From NCBI GenBank assembly GCA_002171615.1, contig NHEF01000010.1, positions 62,001-126,000 on the forward strand: a stretch of 64,000 nt of DNA, in the 5' to 3' direction. Source of the stretch: Gammaproteobacteria bacterium TMED78 (GTDB lineage Bacteria; Pseudomonadota; Gammaproteobacteria; Steroidobacterales; Rariloculaceae). Shown in pieces: positions 37,222 through 47,448 of the stretch; positions within the stretch are counted from its first letter, which is position 1, and every line of letters starts with the position of its first letter. The translations under genes were made by a program, and so were the position numbers. The notes under the pieces are model-generated. The model saw only the letters and a program-made list of their open reading frames with translations, ran no database searches and had not been told where the DNA came from.

Positions 37222-38822
37222 TCAGATGTAATTGGATATCTCCAATCTCGCCCGAAGGCTCTTTGACTTATTTTTACTCCAGGTGGAGCTTGTTTTCTCT
37301 TATATTCGTTCTTTTTTACTAAATCTATAATTTTTTTAACAACCTCACTATCAAAACCAAGTTTCACAATCTGTTCGATAGAAAAGTCTTTTTCTACAAA
37401 TGCCTCAAGAATTTTATCTAATATCTGGTAATCCGGTAAGCTATCACTATCTTTTTGATTTTCTCTAAGCTCAGCAGTAGGCTCTCGGGTGATAACTCTT
37501 TCAGGAATAGCTAAGCTGATGCCATTCCTATAATCTGCTAGTTGATACACTAACGTCTTACTACAATCTTTCAATGGAGCAAAACCACCTGCCATATCTC
37601 CATATAAGGTTCCATAACCTACAGCTATTTCACTTTTATTGCTCGTAGCTAAAACCAGGCTTCCCATCTTATTCGAAATAGCCATCAAAATTATACTCCT
37701 GCATCTAGCCTGTATATTTTCTTCAGTAATATCTTCATCTAGCTCTGAAAATATATATTTTAAGGACTTAAGTATAGATTGGAATATACTCTCTATAGAA
37801 ATTTCTTCAAAATCAACACCTAAAATTTTAGCTTGTAATTTAGAATCTTCTTTACTAATTTTCGAAGTAAATCTGGAGGGCATCATAACAGCCTTAACTT
37901 TATCTTTTCCAAGTGCATCATGAGCAACACATAAAGTTAAAGCTGAATCTATACCTCCAGACAAACCTAAAACAACGTGATTAAAATTATTTTTTTTCAC
38001 GTAGTCTCTTACACCAAGTACTAATGCATCATATATACTCTTAATAGAGGATGGCTCTGAGAGCAAAGAGTCAGAATTAAACTCTATTACTGGATGATTA
38101 TTCTTTATTTGAATATAAGAAACCTGCTCAGAAAATCTTGCTGCTCTATAAATTATATCTCCACCCGAATCTAACACAAATGATGCGCCATCAAAAACTA
38201 GCTCGTCTTGACCTCCTATCATATTTACATAAATAACAGGTACTTTATTTCTTCTAGATTTTAGGGAGAAAATTTTCTCCCTCATAGAGTGTTTATCTAT
38301 ATGAAAAGGAGAGGCATTTATAATAATAACAATATTAGCACCTTGCATACATGCAAGATCAAAAGTCCTATCCTCCCAAGCATCCTCGCAAATTAATGTA
38401 CTAAATTTTATTCCTTTAAAATCAAAAACTGAGACTTTCTTTCCAGGATTAAAATATCTTTTTTCATCAAAAACAGAGTAATTTGGAAGAATCAATTTTC
38501 TATGTCGAGCTAATTCTTTACCATTAGAAATAAATAAAGCTGAATTAAAAATAGAATCTTTTTTATATTCAGGAAAGCCTATACAAATACTTATACCCTT
38601 TGTTTCCGATTTTAGGCATTCAATAGATGCATTTATCCTGCTGCTCATATCATTACGAAATAAAAGATCTTCTGGGGGATATCCAGAAATTACTAGCTCA
38701 GGAAAAACTAGCAAATCACACTTTTCTTTATCACGAGCACTTTCTATAATAGAAAGTACTTTACTGGTATTAGACTCTATTGCACCTACATGTGTATTTA
38801 TCTGAGCAATTCCTATCCTCAC
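37215..38822 (-). CDS. nadE: Glutamine-dependent NAD+ synthetase
   Basis: 535 residues, two domains. The N-terminal nitrilase-type glutaminase has Glu in [15 protein letters not shown], Lys in [13 protein letters not shown] and Cys in LICEDAWED. The C-terminal synthetase has the pyrophosphate loop [13 protein letters not shown]. It turns nicotinate adenine dinucleotide into NAD+. The start overlaps the sucD stop by 4 nt (ATGA). Confidence 0.95.
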   Translation of the reverse strand: MRIGIAQINTHVGAIESNTSKVLSIIESARDKEKCDLLVFPELVISGYPPEDLLFRNDMSSRINASIECLKSETKGISICIGFPEYKKDSIFNSALFISNGKELARHRKLILPNYSVFDEKRYFNPGKKVSVFDFKGIKFSTLICEDAWEDRTFDLACMQGANIVIIINASPFHIDKHSMREKIFSLKSRRNKVPVIYVNMIGGQDELVFDGASFVLDSGGDIIYRAARFSEQVSYIQIKNNHPVIEFNSDSLLSEPSSIKSIYDALVLGVRDYVKKNNFNHVVLGLSGGIDSALTLCVAHDALGKDKVKAVMMPSRFTSKISKEDSKLQAKILGVDFEEISIESIFQSILKSLKYIFSELDEDITEENIQARCRSIILMAISNKMGSLVLATSNKSEIAVGYGTLYGDMAGGFAPLKDCSKTLVYQLADYRNGISLAIPERVITREPTAELRENQKDSDSLPDYQILDKILEAFVEKDFSIEQIVKLGFDSEVVKKIIDLVKKNEYKRKQAPPGVKISQRAFGRDWRYPITSDY

Positions 38823-39688
38823 TCTAATGCCTTACTCATTGCAACTCCTAGATCTGCTGGAGACTGAACCGTATGAACACCAGCTTTGTTCAATGCATTA
38901 TACTTCTCTAATGCCGTGCCTTTACCTCCAGAAATAATTGCACCTGCATGCCCCATTCTCTTTCCTTTTGGGGCAGTTACTCCAGCTATATAAGCAACTA
39001 CTGGTTTTGTAATATTACTACTTATATATTCAGCTGCCTCCTCCTCATCAGTTCCTCCAATTTCTCCTACCAATATAATTCCCTTAGTCTCTGAATCATT
39101 TTGGAATAGCTCTAGACAGTCAATAAAATTCATACCTCTTATAGGATCACCACCAATTCCTATACAAGTTGTCTGTCCAAGTCCTTCATTTGATGTTTGA
39201 AAAACTGCTTCATAAGTTAGAGTTCCTGAGCGAGATATTATTCCTATTGAGCCAGCAGAATGAATAAAGCCAGGCATTATTCCTATTTTACAACTACCAG
39301 GTGTGATAATGCCCGGACAATTAGGCCCAATCAGTCTAGAGCCAGAACTCTTTATGGCTGATTTAACATTAACCATATCTAAGACTGGCAGACCTTCTGT
39401 GATACATACAATAAGCTCTATCCCACTCTCTGCAGCTTCTATAATCGCATTAGCAGCAAATGCTGCAGGAACATAGATCATACTAACTTTGGCATCCGTA
39501 TTATCTACTGCCTCCTGCATATTATTAAAAACTGGTAAATCTAAGTGAGTTTGCCCCCCCTTGCCCGGAGTAACGCCAGCTACAATAGATGTTCCATATG
39601 CAAGACATTGTTCAGCATGAAAACTTCCTTGTCTACCAGTCAACCCCTGACAAATAACTTTTGTTTCTTTATCAACTAAAATACTCAT
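38819..39688 (-). CDS. sucD: Succinyl-CoA synthetase, alpha subunit
   Basis: 289 residues. CoA-binding N-terminus ([17 protein letters not shown]), [12 protein letters not shown], and the phosphohistidine in [17 protein letters not shown]. It interconverts succinyl-CoA and succinate with nucleotide triphosphate in the citric-acid cycle. Overlaps sucC by 4 nt. Confidence 0.97.
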   Translation of the reverse strand: MSILVDKETKVICQGLTGRQGSFHAEQCLAYGTSIVAGVTPGKGGQTHLDLPVFNNMQEAVDNTDAKVSMIYVPAAFAANAIIEAAESGIELIVCITEGLPVLDMVNVKSAIKSSGSRLIGPNCPGIITPGSCKIGIMPGFIHSAGSIGIISRSGTLTYEAVFQTSNEGLGQTTCIGIGGDPIRGMNFIDCLELFQNDSETKGIILVGEIGGTDEEEAAEYISSNITKPVVAYIAGVTAPKGKRMGHAGAIISGGKGTALEKYNALNKAGVHTVQSPADLGVAMSKALE

Positions 39689-40857
39689 TTAGGCCGTCCT
39701 TTAGCAAGTGAAATTATTTTTTTAGCGGCATCTGTCAAAGATTCAGCTGCAGTTATCTTGAGATCACTATCTTTAAGTAATTGTTTTCCTTTCTGAACGT
39801 TTGTCCCTTCTAGCCTAACAACTACTGGAACCTCTACACCAACTTCCTTAACAGCCATAATTATTCCTTCAGCAATTAAATCGCACCTAACAATTCCTCC
39901 AAATATATTTACTAAGATTGCCTCTACATTTTCATTAGCTAAAATAATCTTGAATGCCTCTGTGACCCTCTCGGCTGTCGCCCCTCCACCAACATCAAGA
40001 AAATTAGCAGGTTCACCGCCATGGAGCTTGATCAAATCCATGGTAGCCATAGCCAATCCAGCACCATTTACCATACACGCAATATTTCCATCCAACGAAA
40101 CATAATTTAGATCGTGAGTGGTTGCTAATCTTTCTTGTTCATCCTCCTGAGAGTCGTCCCTAAGATCACTTAAGCTAGGCTGTCTAAATAAAGCGTTATC
40201 CTCAATATTAATCTTAGCATCTAAAGCTAAAATATTGCCATTCTTAGCAACGATGAGAGGATTAATCTCTATTAGGCTAGCATCTGATTGTTGGAATAAA
40301 TTAATCAGCTTTTTCAAGATATCTGAAAAATCATCAAATTGAGAGCTATCTAATGAAAGATTTATCGCAAGATTTTTTATATCACTATCTTTCATTCCAT
40401 TTTTCTGATCAACTTCTGCTGTAAAAATCTTCTCAGGAGTCTCTGAGGCAACTTTTTCGATATCCATACCTCCACACTCAGAGCACATTACAACAACCTT
40501 CTCCCTTGACCTGTCAACTAGAAGACTTAAATAGAGCTCTCTCTGTATTTCAGAGCCTTCCTCTATATAAACAGAGTTTATTGGGAGTCCATCTGTTCCA
40601 GTCTGGTGAGTAATAAGTTTTTTGCCTATTAAAGTACTTGTATATTCAGCGACTTCATCTATAGAGTGGGCTAGCTTTACGCCACCAGCCTTGCCTCTCC
40701 CACCAGCATGGACCTGAGCCTTTACAACCCATACATTTCCACCTATAGCACTAGCTGCATCTATTGCTTCCTTGACATTATAAGCAATAACCCCTTTCGG
40801 AACTGATATGCCAAAATCCCTAAAAATAGTCTTTGATTGATATTCGTGAAGATTCAA
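39685..40857 (-). CDS. sucC: Succinyl-CoA synthetase, beta subunit
   Basis: 390 residues from the chosen start. The track begins at a TTG at 40872, but a second TTG at 40857 gives NLHEYQSK, the family N-terminus, with GAGAG 8 nt upstream. ATP-grasp domain with [20 protein letters not shown], and [13 protein letters not shown] and [14 protein letters not shown] in the C-terminal part. No sucA/sucB genes follow or precede, unlike E. coli. Confidence 0.95.
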   Translation of the reverse strand: MNLHEYQSKTIFRDFGISVPKGVIAYNVKEAIDAASAIGGNVWVVKAQVHAGGRGKAGGVKLAHSIDEVAEYTSTLIGKKLITHQTGTDGLPINSVYIEEGSEIQRELYLSLLVDRSREKVVVMCSECGGMDIEKVASETPEKIFTAEVDQKNGMKDSDIKNLAINLSLDSSQFDDFSDILKKLINLFQQSDASLIEINPLIVAKNGNILALDAKINIEDNALFRQPSLSDLRDDSQEDEQERLATTHDLNYVSLDGNIACMVNGAGLAMATMDLIKLHGGEPANFLDVGGGATAERVTEAFKIILANENVEAILVNIFGGIVRCDLIAEGIIMAVKEVGVEVPVVVRLEGTNVQKGKQLLKDSDLKITAAESLTDAAKKIISLAKGRPK

Positions 40858-40937
40858 TTTAAATGCTCTCAAATGTTTTAATTATATATTTTATCATTTA
40901 TTAACATTAATTTAAGCTTTTAGGAACACTTTAGGAA

Positions 40938-40943
40938 TATAAT
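40938..40943 (+). promoter_or_regulatory. Candidate -10 element for pilD-coaE
   Basis: A perfect TATAAT 30 bases before the TTG start of pilD, in the 116-base divergent gap with sucC. No good -35 is seen. Two copies of TTTAGGAA (40919-40926 and 40930-40937) sit just upstream, spaced 11 bases apart, and could be an activator site. Confidence 0.35.
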
Positions 40944-40973
40944 TAAACCTAATCAATAATTAAGGTATACATA

Positions 40974-41804
40974 TTGGATAGTAATCATTATCTCTTTACT
41001 GTAATTTTTATCGTTAGCTTAATAATTGGAAGTTTTCTTGGGTTAGCTAGCTTTAGAATACCAATTATTTTAAAAAAGCTCTATAACGAAGAAAATGAAT
41101 TTAATAATTATAAAAAAAGAACCTACAACCTAGCAATACCTCGGTCGCAGTGCCCAAATTGTCTAAATACTATCTCTTTTCACCAAAATATCCCATTAAT
41201 AAGTTATATTTTCCTTTTTGGTAAATGTAGTTATTGTAAAAAATCTATTTCGCCTAGATACCCAATAATTGAAATCACTACGTTAATAGTTTTTATTTTT
41301 ATTTTTTATAACTCTGGTATAAATCTTAGTACTTTGCCTGTATATGCTTTAGCTTGTCTTTTAATTGTAGCTTCAGTGATTGATCTTGAGCATGGTTTAC
41401 TCCCAAATGTGATTACCATACCTATCTTAGTTTTAGGATTAACTGTTAATGCCTTAGAAATGAATTCAATAAAGATTTATTCTAGTATTATTGGAGCTAT
41501 TTTTGGTTACTATAGTCTCTGGATAATTTATAAAATTCATAAATTTTTTACTAAAAAAGATGGGATGGGTTATGGTGATTTTAAACTTATGGCAGCTATG
41601 GGATCATGGACAGGATGGCAAATAATTCCATTAATTATCTTCTTTTCATCGCTATTTGGAATAATTTTTTCATTATTTCCAAGTAATTTTAAAAAATACT
41701 CAGTTCGAACCTCTATACCATTTGGCCCTTTCATAGCTATCACTGGCTTTATTGCTTTTCTATACAGAGAAGAATTGTTACTATTTTATATTTTATATTT
41801 ATGA
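40974..41804 (+). CDS. pilD: Prepilin peptidase/N-methyltransferase
   Basis: 276 residues, polytopic membrane protein with about seven or eight helices. A zinc-binding CPNC...CSYC loop (about 58-90) lies in the N-terminal methylase part. Catalytic aspartates are in DLEHGLLPN and GMGYGDFKLMAAMG. It cleaves and methylates type IV pilin-like signal peptides. The start is TTG with AAGG 8 nt upstream. No pilin, pilB or pilC genes are in the window, but pilD-coaE is a common gammaproteobacterial pair. Confidence 0.93.
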   Translation: MDSNHYLFTVIFIVSLIIGSFLGLASFRIPIILKKLYNEENEFNNYKKRTYNLAIPRSQCPNCLNTISFHQNIPLISYIFLFGKCSYCKKSISPRYPIIEITTLIVFIFIFYNSGINLSTLPVYALACLLIVASVIDLEHGLLPNVITIPILVLGLTVNALEMNSIKIYSSIIGAIFGYYSLWIIYKIHKFFTKKDGMGYGDFKLMAAMGSWTGWQIIPLIIFFSSLFGIIFSLFPSNFKKYSVRTSIPFGPFIAITGFIAFLYREELLLFYILYL

Positions 41805-42397
41805 AAAATAATTTATTTAAAATAGGCCTGACAGGTGGAATAGCTACTGGCAAAACAACAGTAGCAAATATGTTCTCAAGCCTAGGTATAGAGATCATAG
41901 ATACTGATAAGATAGCAAGAGAAATTGTAATGCCAGGTCAGCCTGCTCTTGAATCAATTATTAAAATATTCGGCAAAGATATAATCGATCAGATCTCAGG
42001 TAAGCTTGAACGCCATAAATTAAGGAAAATAATTTTTGATAATAATATTTATAAAAAAAAATTAGAATCTATTCTTCATCCTTTAATCAGAGAAAAAACA
42101 CTTTTTTATCTAAATAATGTTAAATCTAGAAATGTAATTATTATAGTACCATTATTAGTAGAGACTGGATTTATTAAAATTATTGACTATGTGATAGTTG
42201 TAGACTGTCCAAAAGATCTTCAGCTAAAAAGATTAATTGATAGAGATAAAATAAATAAAGAAGATGCAGAAAAAATAATTATGGCCCAAGTAGATAGGAA
42301 AGATAGACTTAAAAAAGCTGATATAGTAATAGATACTTCAAAAAATTTAGAATCAGTTATGAACCAAATAAAAGGTATATATAGAAATCTTATTTAA
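41801..42397 (+). CDS. coaE: Dephospho-CoA kinase
   Basis: 198 residues. P-loop GLTGGIATGKTTVANMF, DTDKIAREIV, and LVETGFIKIIDYVIVV. It phosphorylates dephospho-CoA, the last step of CoA synthesis. The start overlaps the pilD stop as ATGA. The convergent COQ4-like gene ends on the very next base. Confidence 0.95.
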   Translation: MKNNLFKIGLTGGIATGKTTVANMFSSLGIEIIDTDKIAREIVMPGQPALESIIKIFGKDIIDQISGKLERHKLRKIIFDNNIYKKKLESILHPLIREKTLFYLNNVKSRNVIIIVPLLVETGFIKIIDYVIVVDCPKDLQLKRLIDRDKINKEDAEKIIMAQVDRKDRLKKADIVIDTSKNLESVMNQIKGIYRNLI

Positions 42398-42928
42398 CTA
42401 GTCCAACCATTCAACCTTTTTTACCAATCGATCTCTATCATTTAAAATTTTTATACCATAATCGTTTCTCAAATCACAAATTTTTTGATTAAAAAGATCT
42501 TTGGAGCAATTATATGGCCATTTTTTTTTCATCATCTTTGTTCTTTTTCTAATTTTATTTTTTACTGGCCGAACGTTTTTATATAATTGAATAAAACCTT
42601 TTAATCCTAATTTTTTAAAAAATACAATATATAATCTTCTTAGATCTTTATTTGCAATAGAATACTTTAAAATTGAAATCCAATTAAACTTAGTGCCATA
42701 TATAGTCCAAGTATCTAACATTGCCTCTTGCTCAAGTGATGTGTCAAGACCAAAAATGACATGAGTACAGTCATGATCTCTCATCGTAGTTGATCCATCA
42801 TTATCAATAATTCTATCAATTCTAATACTTTTATCTTCATACGAATCTAAAAGAGAATAATATATATCTAGCCCTTCCTGGAGGGTTAGACTGCAATCTT
42901 GTTCTTGATAAGCAATTGCTCTGTTCAT
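42398..42928 (-). CDS. COQ4-like protein
   Basis: 176 residues. It carries HDCTHVIFGLDTSLEQE, an exact HDxxH-x11-E motif, the zinc site of COQ4. The surrounding helical pattern and the C-terminal region (FKKLGLKGFIQLYKNV) also suit the family. In eukaryotes COQ4 is needed for coenzyme Q synthesis, recently linked to oxidative decarboxylation at ring C1. No ubi genes are next to it. The C-terminal half is very Lys/Arg-rich. Family call is good; function in this bacterium is inferred. Confidence 0.65.
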   Translation of the reverse strand: MNRAIAYQEQDCSLTLQEGLDIYYSLLDSYEDKSIRIDRIIDNDGSTTMRDHDCTHVIFGLDTSLEQEAMLDTWTIYGTKFNWISILKYSIANKDLRRLYIVFFKKLGLKGFIQLYKNVRPVKNKIRKRTKMMKKKWPYNCSKDLFNQKICDLRNDYGIKILNDRDRLVKKVEWLD

Positions 42929-42986
42929 AGATATTAAATTATTTTAATATGTTATATTAAACAATATCTTATAAGGATATCATATT

Positions 42987-43025
42987 AATAATAGTAATTT
43001 ATAATTATAAGATTATACTATTATT
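42987..43025. promoter_or_regulatory. Nested inverted repeats upstream of zapD
   Basis: 10-bp arms AATAATAGTA (42987-42996) and TACTATTATT (43016-43025) enclose a perfect 12-bp palindrome TTATAATTATAA (42999-43010). The set lies 6 bases before the zapD ATG, in the divergent gap with the COQ4-like gene. It could be an operator or a leader hairpin; the local AT content raises the chance of coincidence. Confidence 0.4.
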
Positions 43026-43031
43026 TTAAAA

Positions 43032-43844
43032 ATGATAATAAATAAAATGGCGATATCAAGTGAGCTTCTACTAGAGAGCAAGGAAAAAATTAATTTCGAT
43101 CAGCCTCTAAATGAAATTATGAGAACATTCTTGCGAACAGAATTTCTTTATAAGCAGCTCTTATACCATCAGAGTAATCTTACTGATTATAGTGTTAGGG
43201 CTGCTATATCTACTATTATTGAGATAGTGAATATTATAAGTAGGTCAGGATTAAAAAATGACCTAATAAAACAATTTGAGAAACAAGAAAATATTTTATT
43301 ATCTTATAAAAAACAACCCCAAGTAGATCTAGAAAGAGTTGATAAGTTGTTTCATGAGATAAAGAAAACAAAAGACGAATTAAATAGCGAAGGAAGTGAA
43401 CTATCAAGAAATATAAAAGAATGTGAATTTCTTAATGCCATAAAACATAGAAGTACTATCCCAGGAGGAACATGTATATTTGATTTGCCAGATCTTGCTT
43501 ATTGGACAAATCAATCAAAGGAAGATCTTTCGGATGGTCTAGAAGAGTGGCTAAAAGAAATTAGACCAATCTGTGAGTCAATAATTCATATTCTATGGCT
43601 AATAAGGAATAGCAATATCTCCAATAATGAAGTAGCAAAAGGAGGTATGTTTTTACATGAATTAAAAAAAAATAATAATATAATAATGATTACTGTATCT
43701 ATAAATAAAGGTAATAACTTTTATCCGGAAATAAGTGCAGGTAAGCATAGGTTTACAGTGAGATTCCTAGAGTGGATCAATACAAAAAATCACGCCAGCC
43801 AAGTTATGGATGATATTAATTTTGAGCTATTTCTTTGCCAGTAA
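43032..43844 (+). CDS. zapD: Cell division protein ZapD
   Basis: 270 residues. INFDQPLNEIMRTFLRTEFLYKQL is the ZapD/YacF signature, followed by an all-alpha then beta-rich fold, with CEFLNAIKHRSTIPGGTCIFDLPDLAYW in the middle. ZapD bundles FtsZ filaments. Another ATG at 43047 is possible. The 3' end overlaps convergent mutT by 18 nt. The coaE/zapD/mutT/secA neighbourhood matches E. coli, though yacG is missing. Confidence 0.9.
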   Translation: MIINKMAISSELLLESKEKINFDQPLNEIMRTFLRTEFLYKQLLYHQSNLTDYSVRAAISTIIEIVNIISRSGLKNDLIKQFEKQENILLSYKKQPQVDLERVDKLFHEIKKTKDELNSEGSELSRNIKECEFLNAIKHRSTIPGGTCIFDLPDLAYWTNQSKEDLSDGLEEWLKEIRPICESIIHILWLIRNSNISNNEVAKGGMFLHELKKNNNIIMITVSINKGNNFYPEISAGKHRFTVRFLEWINTKNHASQVMDDINFELFLCQ

Positions 43845-44231
43845 AAAATCCTGTATCTTTTTATCAGAGGGTAACATTTTAAACTTATACAACTCTTCGG
43901 GCTTAGTCCATACTATCTCTTGACTTTCTTTTGAGCTAGGCTGACCAAGAAAATACTCAACAATCCAAATATCTAGATCAACAGAATACTTAGCATAATG
44001 GTAGCTATAATTCATTAGAGATTTAGCTTTTTTAACAATAATTCCTAGCTCCTCCTTTAATTCTCTAGAAAGCGCAGTAAAGCTTTCTTCTTTTTCTAAA
44101 ATTTTACCGCCAGGAAATTCCCAATAACCCTCCATATACTTTCCAGAGACTCTTTTATTAATTAGAACATTGCTTTCTTCATCAAATACAAGTCCTATTA
44201 CAACTTGCAAAAAACTTTTGTCTTTAGACAT
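43827..44231 (-). CDS. mutT: 8-oxo-dGTP diphosphatase MutT
   Basis: The track starts at 44252 inside secA; MSKDKSFLQVV at 44231, 5 bases after the secA stop, fits the family, giving 134 residues. Nudix box GGKILEKEESFTALSRELKEELGI, preceded by YMEGYWEFPGGK. It cleans oxidised guanine nucleotides. No clear ribosome site, so it may depend on secA translation. Confidence 0.92.
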   Translation of the reverse strand: MSKDKSFLQVVIGLVFDEESNVLINKRVSGKYMEGYWEFPGGKILEKEESFTALSRELKEELGIIVKKAKSLMNYSYHYAKYSVDLDIWIVEYFLGQPSSKESQEIVWTKPEELYKFKMLPSDKKIQDFLLAKK

Positions 44232-44236
44232 ATTTA

Positions 44237-47095
44237 TTATTTGCCACAACAATGCTTATATTTTTTTCCTGAATCGCATTCAGGACAAATCTCATTCCTA
44301 CCTACTTTTGGATTTTTCCTTATAAAAGGAGATTTATTATCAACAGTATCTCTAGAAGAACGATTTTTCTGAGAAGCTATTACAGGCGCTTTAGCATGAT
44401 TAAAATTCATATTTTTTAATGGTTTTCCAGAAGATCTGACAGCATCAACGTCTTCTGGCTTCCTTATCTGAACCTTAGATAAGGTCGAAACAGTATCAAT
44501 TTTTACCCTATCCAACATATCACTAAACATCTCAAATGCCTCTCTCTTATACTCTTGCTTAGGATTTTTTTGAGCATACCCTCTTAGATGTATCCCCTGC
44601 CTCAGATATTCAAGAGCTCCTATATGCTCCTTCCAATGAGTATCTAGATTTCTTAACATCAGATTTTTCTCTAGATTTTGCATAACTTCTAATCCAATTT
44701 TTTCTGTCTTCTCTCTATACTCTTCTTCAGCTCTATCAATACAGTACTCTCTTATATCTGTTTCAGTTAGTGAATGATCGGACTCTAATAAGGAATGGAT
44801 ACTAACTTGAATACCAAAATTTTGATCAAGTGCCTTAGTCAGGCCTTTCTTGTCCCAAGTTTCCTCAATACTCTGAGGCTCAATAAAGTCATCTATAACT
44901 TGATTTACCACCTCTACTCTTATTGAAGTAATTGCATCGCTTATATTTTCTGAGCTCATAAGTTCAGTTCGCTGTTTATAAACTACCTTTCTTTGATCGT
45001 TTGTAACATCATCGTACTCCAAGAGTTGTTTTCTAATATCAAAATTATGTGCCTCTACTTTCCTCTGCGCTCTTTCTATCTGTCTAGATAATATTTTACT
45101 TTCAATAGCCTCATCTTCCTGCATTCCTGCTCTAGATAATAAATTTTTTGTTTTCTCTGGATCGCCGAATACTCTCATTAAGTTATCCTCCATTGAAAGA
45201 TAAAATCTACTTGATCCAGGATCACCTTGCCTTCCTGACCTTCCTCTTAATTGGTTATCTATTCTTCTAGAGTCGTGTCTTTCTGTGCCTATTATGTGTA
45301 ATCCTCCTGCTCTAATCACTTCTTGATTAAGCTTTTCCCATTCAGATTTATCATTATCTGAAGAAAGCAAAGAATTAAATTTACCTCCTAAAACTATATC
45401 AGTCCCTCTTCCTGCCATATTTGTAGCTATAGTAACTGTTCCAGGCTTACCAGCCTGCTCAACTATTTCAGCCTCTTGTTCATGATATTTAGCATTAAGT
45501 ACTCTATGAATAATATTTTTCTTTTTAAGTAAAGATGATAAATACTCTGAGGTCTCTATAGAGGTAGTACCAACTAAAATAGGCTGGCCTTTAACTTTAG
45601 ATTCATTTATATCTTTAATTATAGAATCAAATTTCCCTTTTTGAGTTAAATATACTAAATCAGGCAGATCCTTTCTTGCCATTGGTAAATTAGTAGGAAT
45701 AACCGCAACCTCTAATCCATAAATCTGTTGAAACTCAAAAGCTTCAGTATCGGCCGTTCCAGTCATCCCAGAAAGCTTTTCGTATAACCTAAAATAATTT
45801 TGAAATGTTATTGATGCAACAGTCTGATTTTCTTCTTTAATATTTAATCCTTCTTTTGCCTCAATTGCTTGATGAAGGCCATCGGACCATCTTCTACCAG
45901 CCATTGTTCTTCCCGTAAACTCATCAACTATGACAACCTCTCCCTGCTTAACAATATAATCAACCTCTTTTTTAAATAATGCATGTGCTCTTAAAGCAGA
46001 ATTAAGGTGATGCATCAATCTAATATTTCCTGCATCATATAAACTCTCTCCAGATGAAAGTAATCCTGCTCTCTCTAATAACTTTTCTGATTTTTCATGT
46101 CCTTCTTCTGTTAAATGTGCTTGCTTAGATTTTTCATCAACTGTAAAGTCTCCTGGGATAATTAATTGACATGTAGAAGGATTAGTAGTTGTGTCTATCT
46201 CTACAAGATGACAATTAGCTTCTTTACTAATATCTAACGCCTCATCTATTTTTTTTATACCTAAAGAATTTCCCTTAATATCTAATAGAGATAAACGAGT
46301 AGCATCAATATCATCATTGACTTTTCCTATTGGTATCTCATGGATATTTAGATTTGGGACCAAGCTATTAATGCTTCCGTAAAGATTTGTACTCTCATCA
46401 GATTTTCCTGAAATAATCAATGGAGTTCTAGCTTCATCAACTAAAATAGAGTCAACCTCATCAACAATAGCAAATGAAAGATTATTTTGAAACTTATCCT
46501 CTACTCTAAAAGCCAAATTATCTCTTAAATAGTCAAAGCCTAACTCATTATTGGTAGCATAAGTTATATCAGCTTTATACGCCTCTCTCTTATCAAGAGG
46601 ATCTTGCCCACCTTTCACTACACCTACACTTAAACCTAGAAACTTATAAACTGGTCCCATCCAATCCGAATCCCTCTGAGCAAGATAATCATTAACGGTT
46701 ACTATATGTACGCCATTTCCAGTTAATGAATTTAAATACGCAGGAAGAGTAGCAACTAAAGTCTTTCCTTCTCCAGTTCTCATTTCAGCAATCTTTCCAT
46801 TATGCAAAGCCATGCCGCCAATTAATTGAACGTCAAAAAGTCTTAGGCCCAATACTCTAACAGCAGCTTCTCTAACCATCGCAAAAGCTTCTGGTAATAA
46901 ATCTTCTAGTGATTCTCCATTAGAACACCTAAGACGCAATTCATTTGTCTTTTGGAGTATATCTTCATCTGTTAATAGCTTAATTTCACTTTCTAATAAA
47001 TTTATTCTTGAAACTGATTTACTATAGGACTTTAATAATCGCTTATTACGACTACCTAACAATTCTATGAAAAAATTATAAAAAAAATTAAACAA
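44237..47095 (-). CDS. secA: Preprotein translocase ATPase SecA, with insertion
   Basis: 952 residues against 901 in E. coli. Walker A is [16 protein letters not shown], the DEAD-like box [20 protein letters not shown], and [14 protein letters not shown] and [20 protein letters not shown] follow. The extra length is mostly an insertion of about 50 residues (about 252-315) in the preprotein-crosslinking domain, just before [16 protein letters not shown]. The C-terminal zinc motif reads [16 protein letters not shown], with one more residue than the usual CPCGSGKKYKxC. Start is TTG with AAGGA 8 nt upstream. Confidence 0.97.
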   Translation of the reverse strand: MFNFFYNFFIELLGSRNKRLLKSYSKSVSRINLLESEIKLLTDEDILQKTNELRLRCSNGESLEDLLPEAFAMVREAAVRVLGLRLFDVQLIGGMALHNGKIAEMRTGEGKTLVATLPAYLNSLTGNGVHIVTVNDYLAQRDSDWMGPVYKFLGLSVGVVKGGQDPLDKREAYKADITYATNNELGFDYLRDNLAFRVEDKFQNNLSFAIVDEVDSILVDEARTPLIISGKSDESTNLYGSINSLVPNLNIHEIPIGKVNDDIDATRLSLLDIKGNSLGIKKIDEALDISKEANCHLVEIDTTTNPSTCQLIIPGDFTVDEKSKQAHLTEEGHEKSEKLLERAGLLSSGESLYDAGNIRLMHHLNSALRAHALFKKEVDYIVKQGEVVIVDEFTGRTMAGRRWSDGLHQAIEAKEGLNIKEENQTVASITFQNYFRLYEKLSGMTGTADTEAFEFQQIYGLEVAVIPTNLPMARKDLPDLVYLTQKGKFDSIIKDINESKVKGQPILVGTTSIETSEYLSSLLKKKNIIHRVLNAKYHEQEAEIVEQAGKPGTVTIATNMAGRGTDIVLGGKFNSLLSSDNDKSEWEKLNQEVIRAGGLHIIGTERHDSRRIDNQLRGRSGRQGDPGSSRFYLSMEDNLMRVFGDPEKTKNLLSRAGMQEDEAIESKILSRQIERAQRKVEAHNFDIRKQLLEYDDVTNDQRKVVYKQRTELMSSENISDAITSIRVEVVNQVIDDFIEPQSIEETWDKKGLTKALDQNFGIQVSIHSLLESDHSLTETDIREYCIDRAEEEYREKTEKIGLEVMQNLEKNLMLRNLDTHWKEHIGALEYLRQGIHLRGYAQKNPKQEYKREAFEMFSDMLDRVKIDTVSTLSKVQIRKPEDVDAVRSSGKPLKNMNFNHAKAPVIASQKNRSSRDTVDNKSPFIRKNPKVGRNEICPECDSGKKYKHCCGK

Positions 47096-47140
47096 GAGTA
47101 AATTCCTTAAAAAAAAATTAAGCTATGTTATTTTAATGCC

Positions 47141-47146
47141 TATAAT
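47141..47146 (+). promoter_or_regulatory. Candidate -10 element for the DUF721 gene
   Basis: A perfect TATAAT 18 bases before the ATG at 47164. With a start near 47153 the leader would be only about 11 bases and has no ribosome site. The -35 is poor. Confidence 0.35.
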
Positions 47147-47163
47147 AATAAAATAGATTCATT

Positions 47164-47448
47164 ATGGCTCGAAAAAAACCTTTATCAATATCAAAAATTT
47201 TACACTCCAAATCAGGAGAATTACCTGATTTAATGAGAGAAATTAAACGTCGAGAAGAAATAACTAATAAAATCAAAGACTTATTACCTAAGGAAGATGC
47301 CGTACATCTAGTAAACTCAAATATAACAGAAGATGGCATAATAATCCTAGTTGTCGACTCTTCTGAATGGGCCGCACGTATTCGCTATATAGCTTCTGAG
47401 ATAATTAGAAAAAAAATTATAGTAAAAGTTTTACCGCAAAATATCTAA
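47164..47448 (+). CDS. DUF721 family protein (DciA-like)
   Basis: 94 residues. The compact pattern [35 protein letters not shown] resembles DUF721, with the conserved Trp and Arg (SSEWAARIR). The family includes DciA, which loads DnaB helicase in bacteria lacking DnaC. It is shorter than many DciA proteins. Divergent from secA, where E. coli has secM. The 3' end overlaps convergent lpxC by 4 nt. Confidence 0.78.
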   Translation: MARKKPLSISKILHSKSGELPDLMREIKRREEITNKIKDLLPKEDAVHLVNSNITEDGIIILVVDSSEWAARIRYIASEIIRKKIIVKVLPQNI

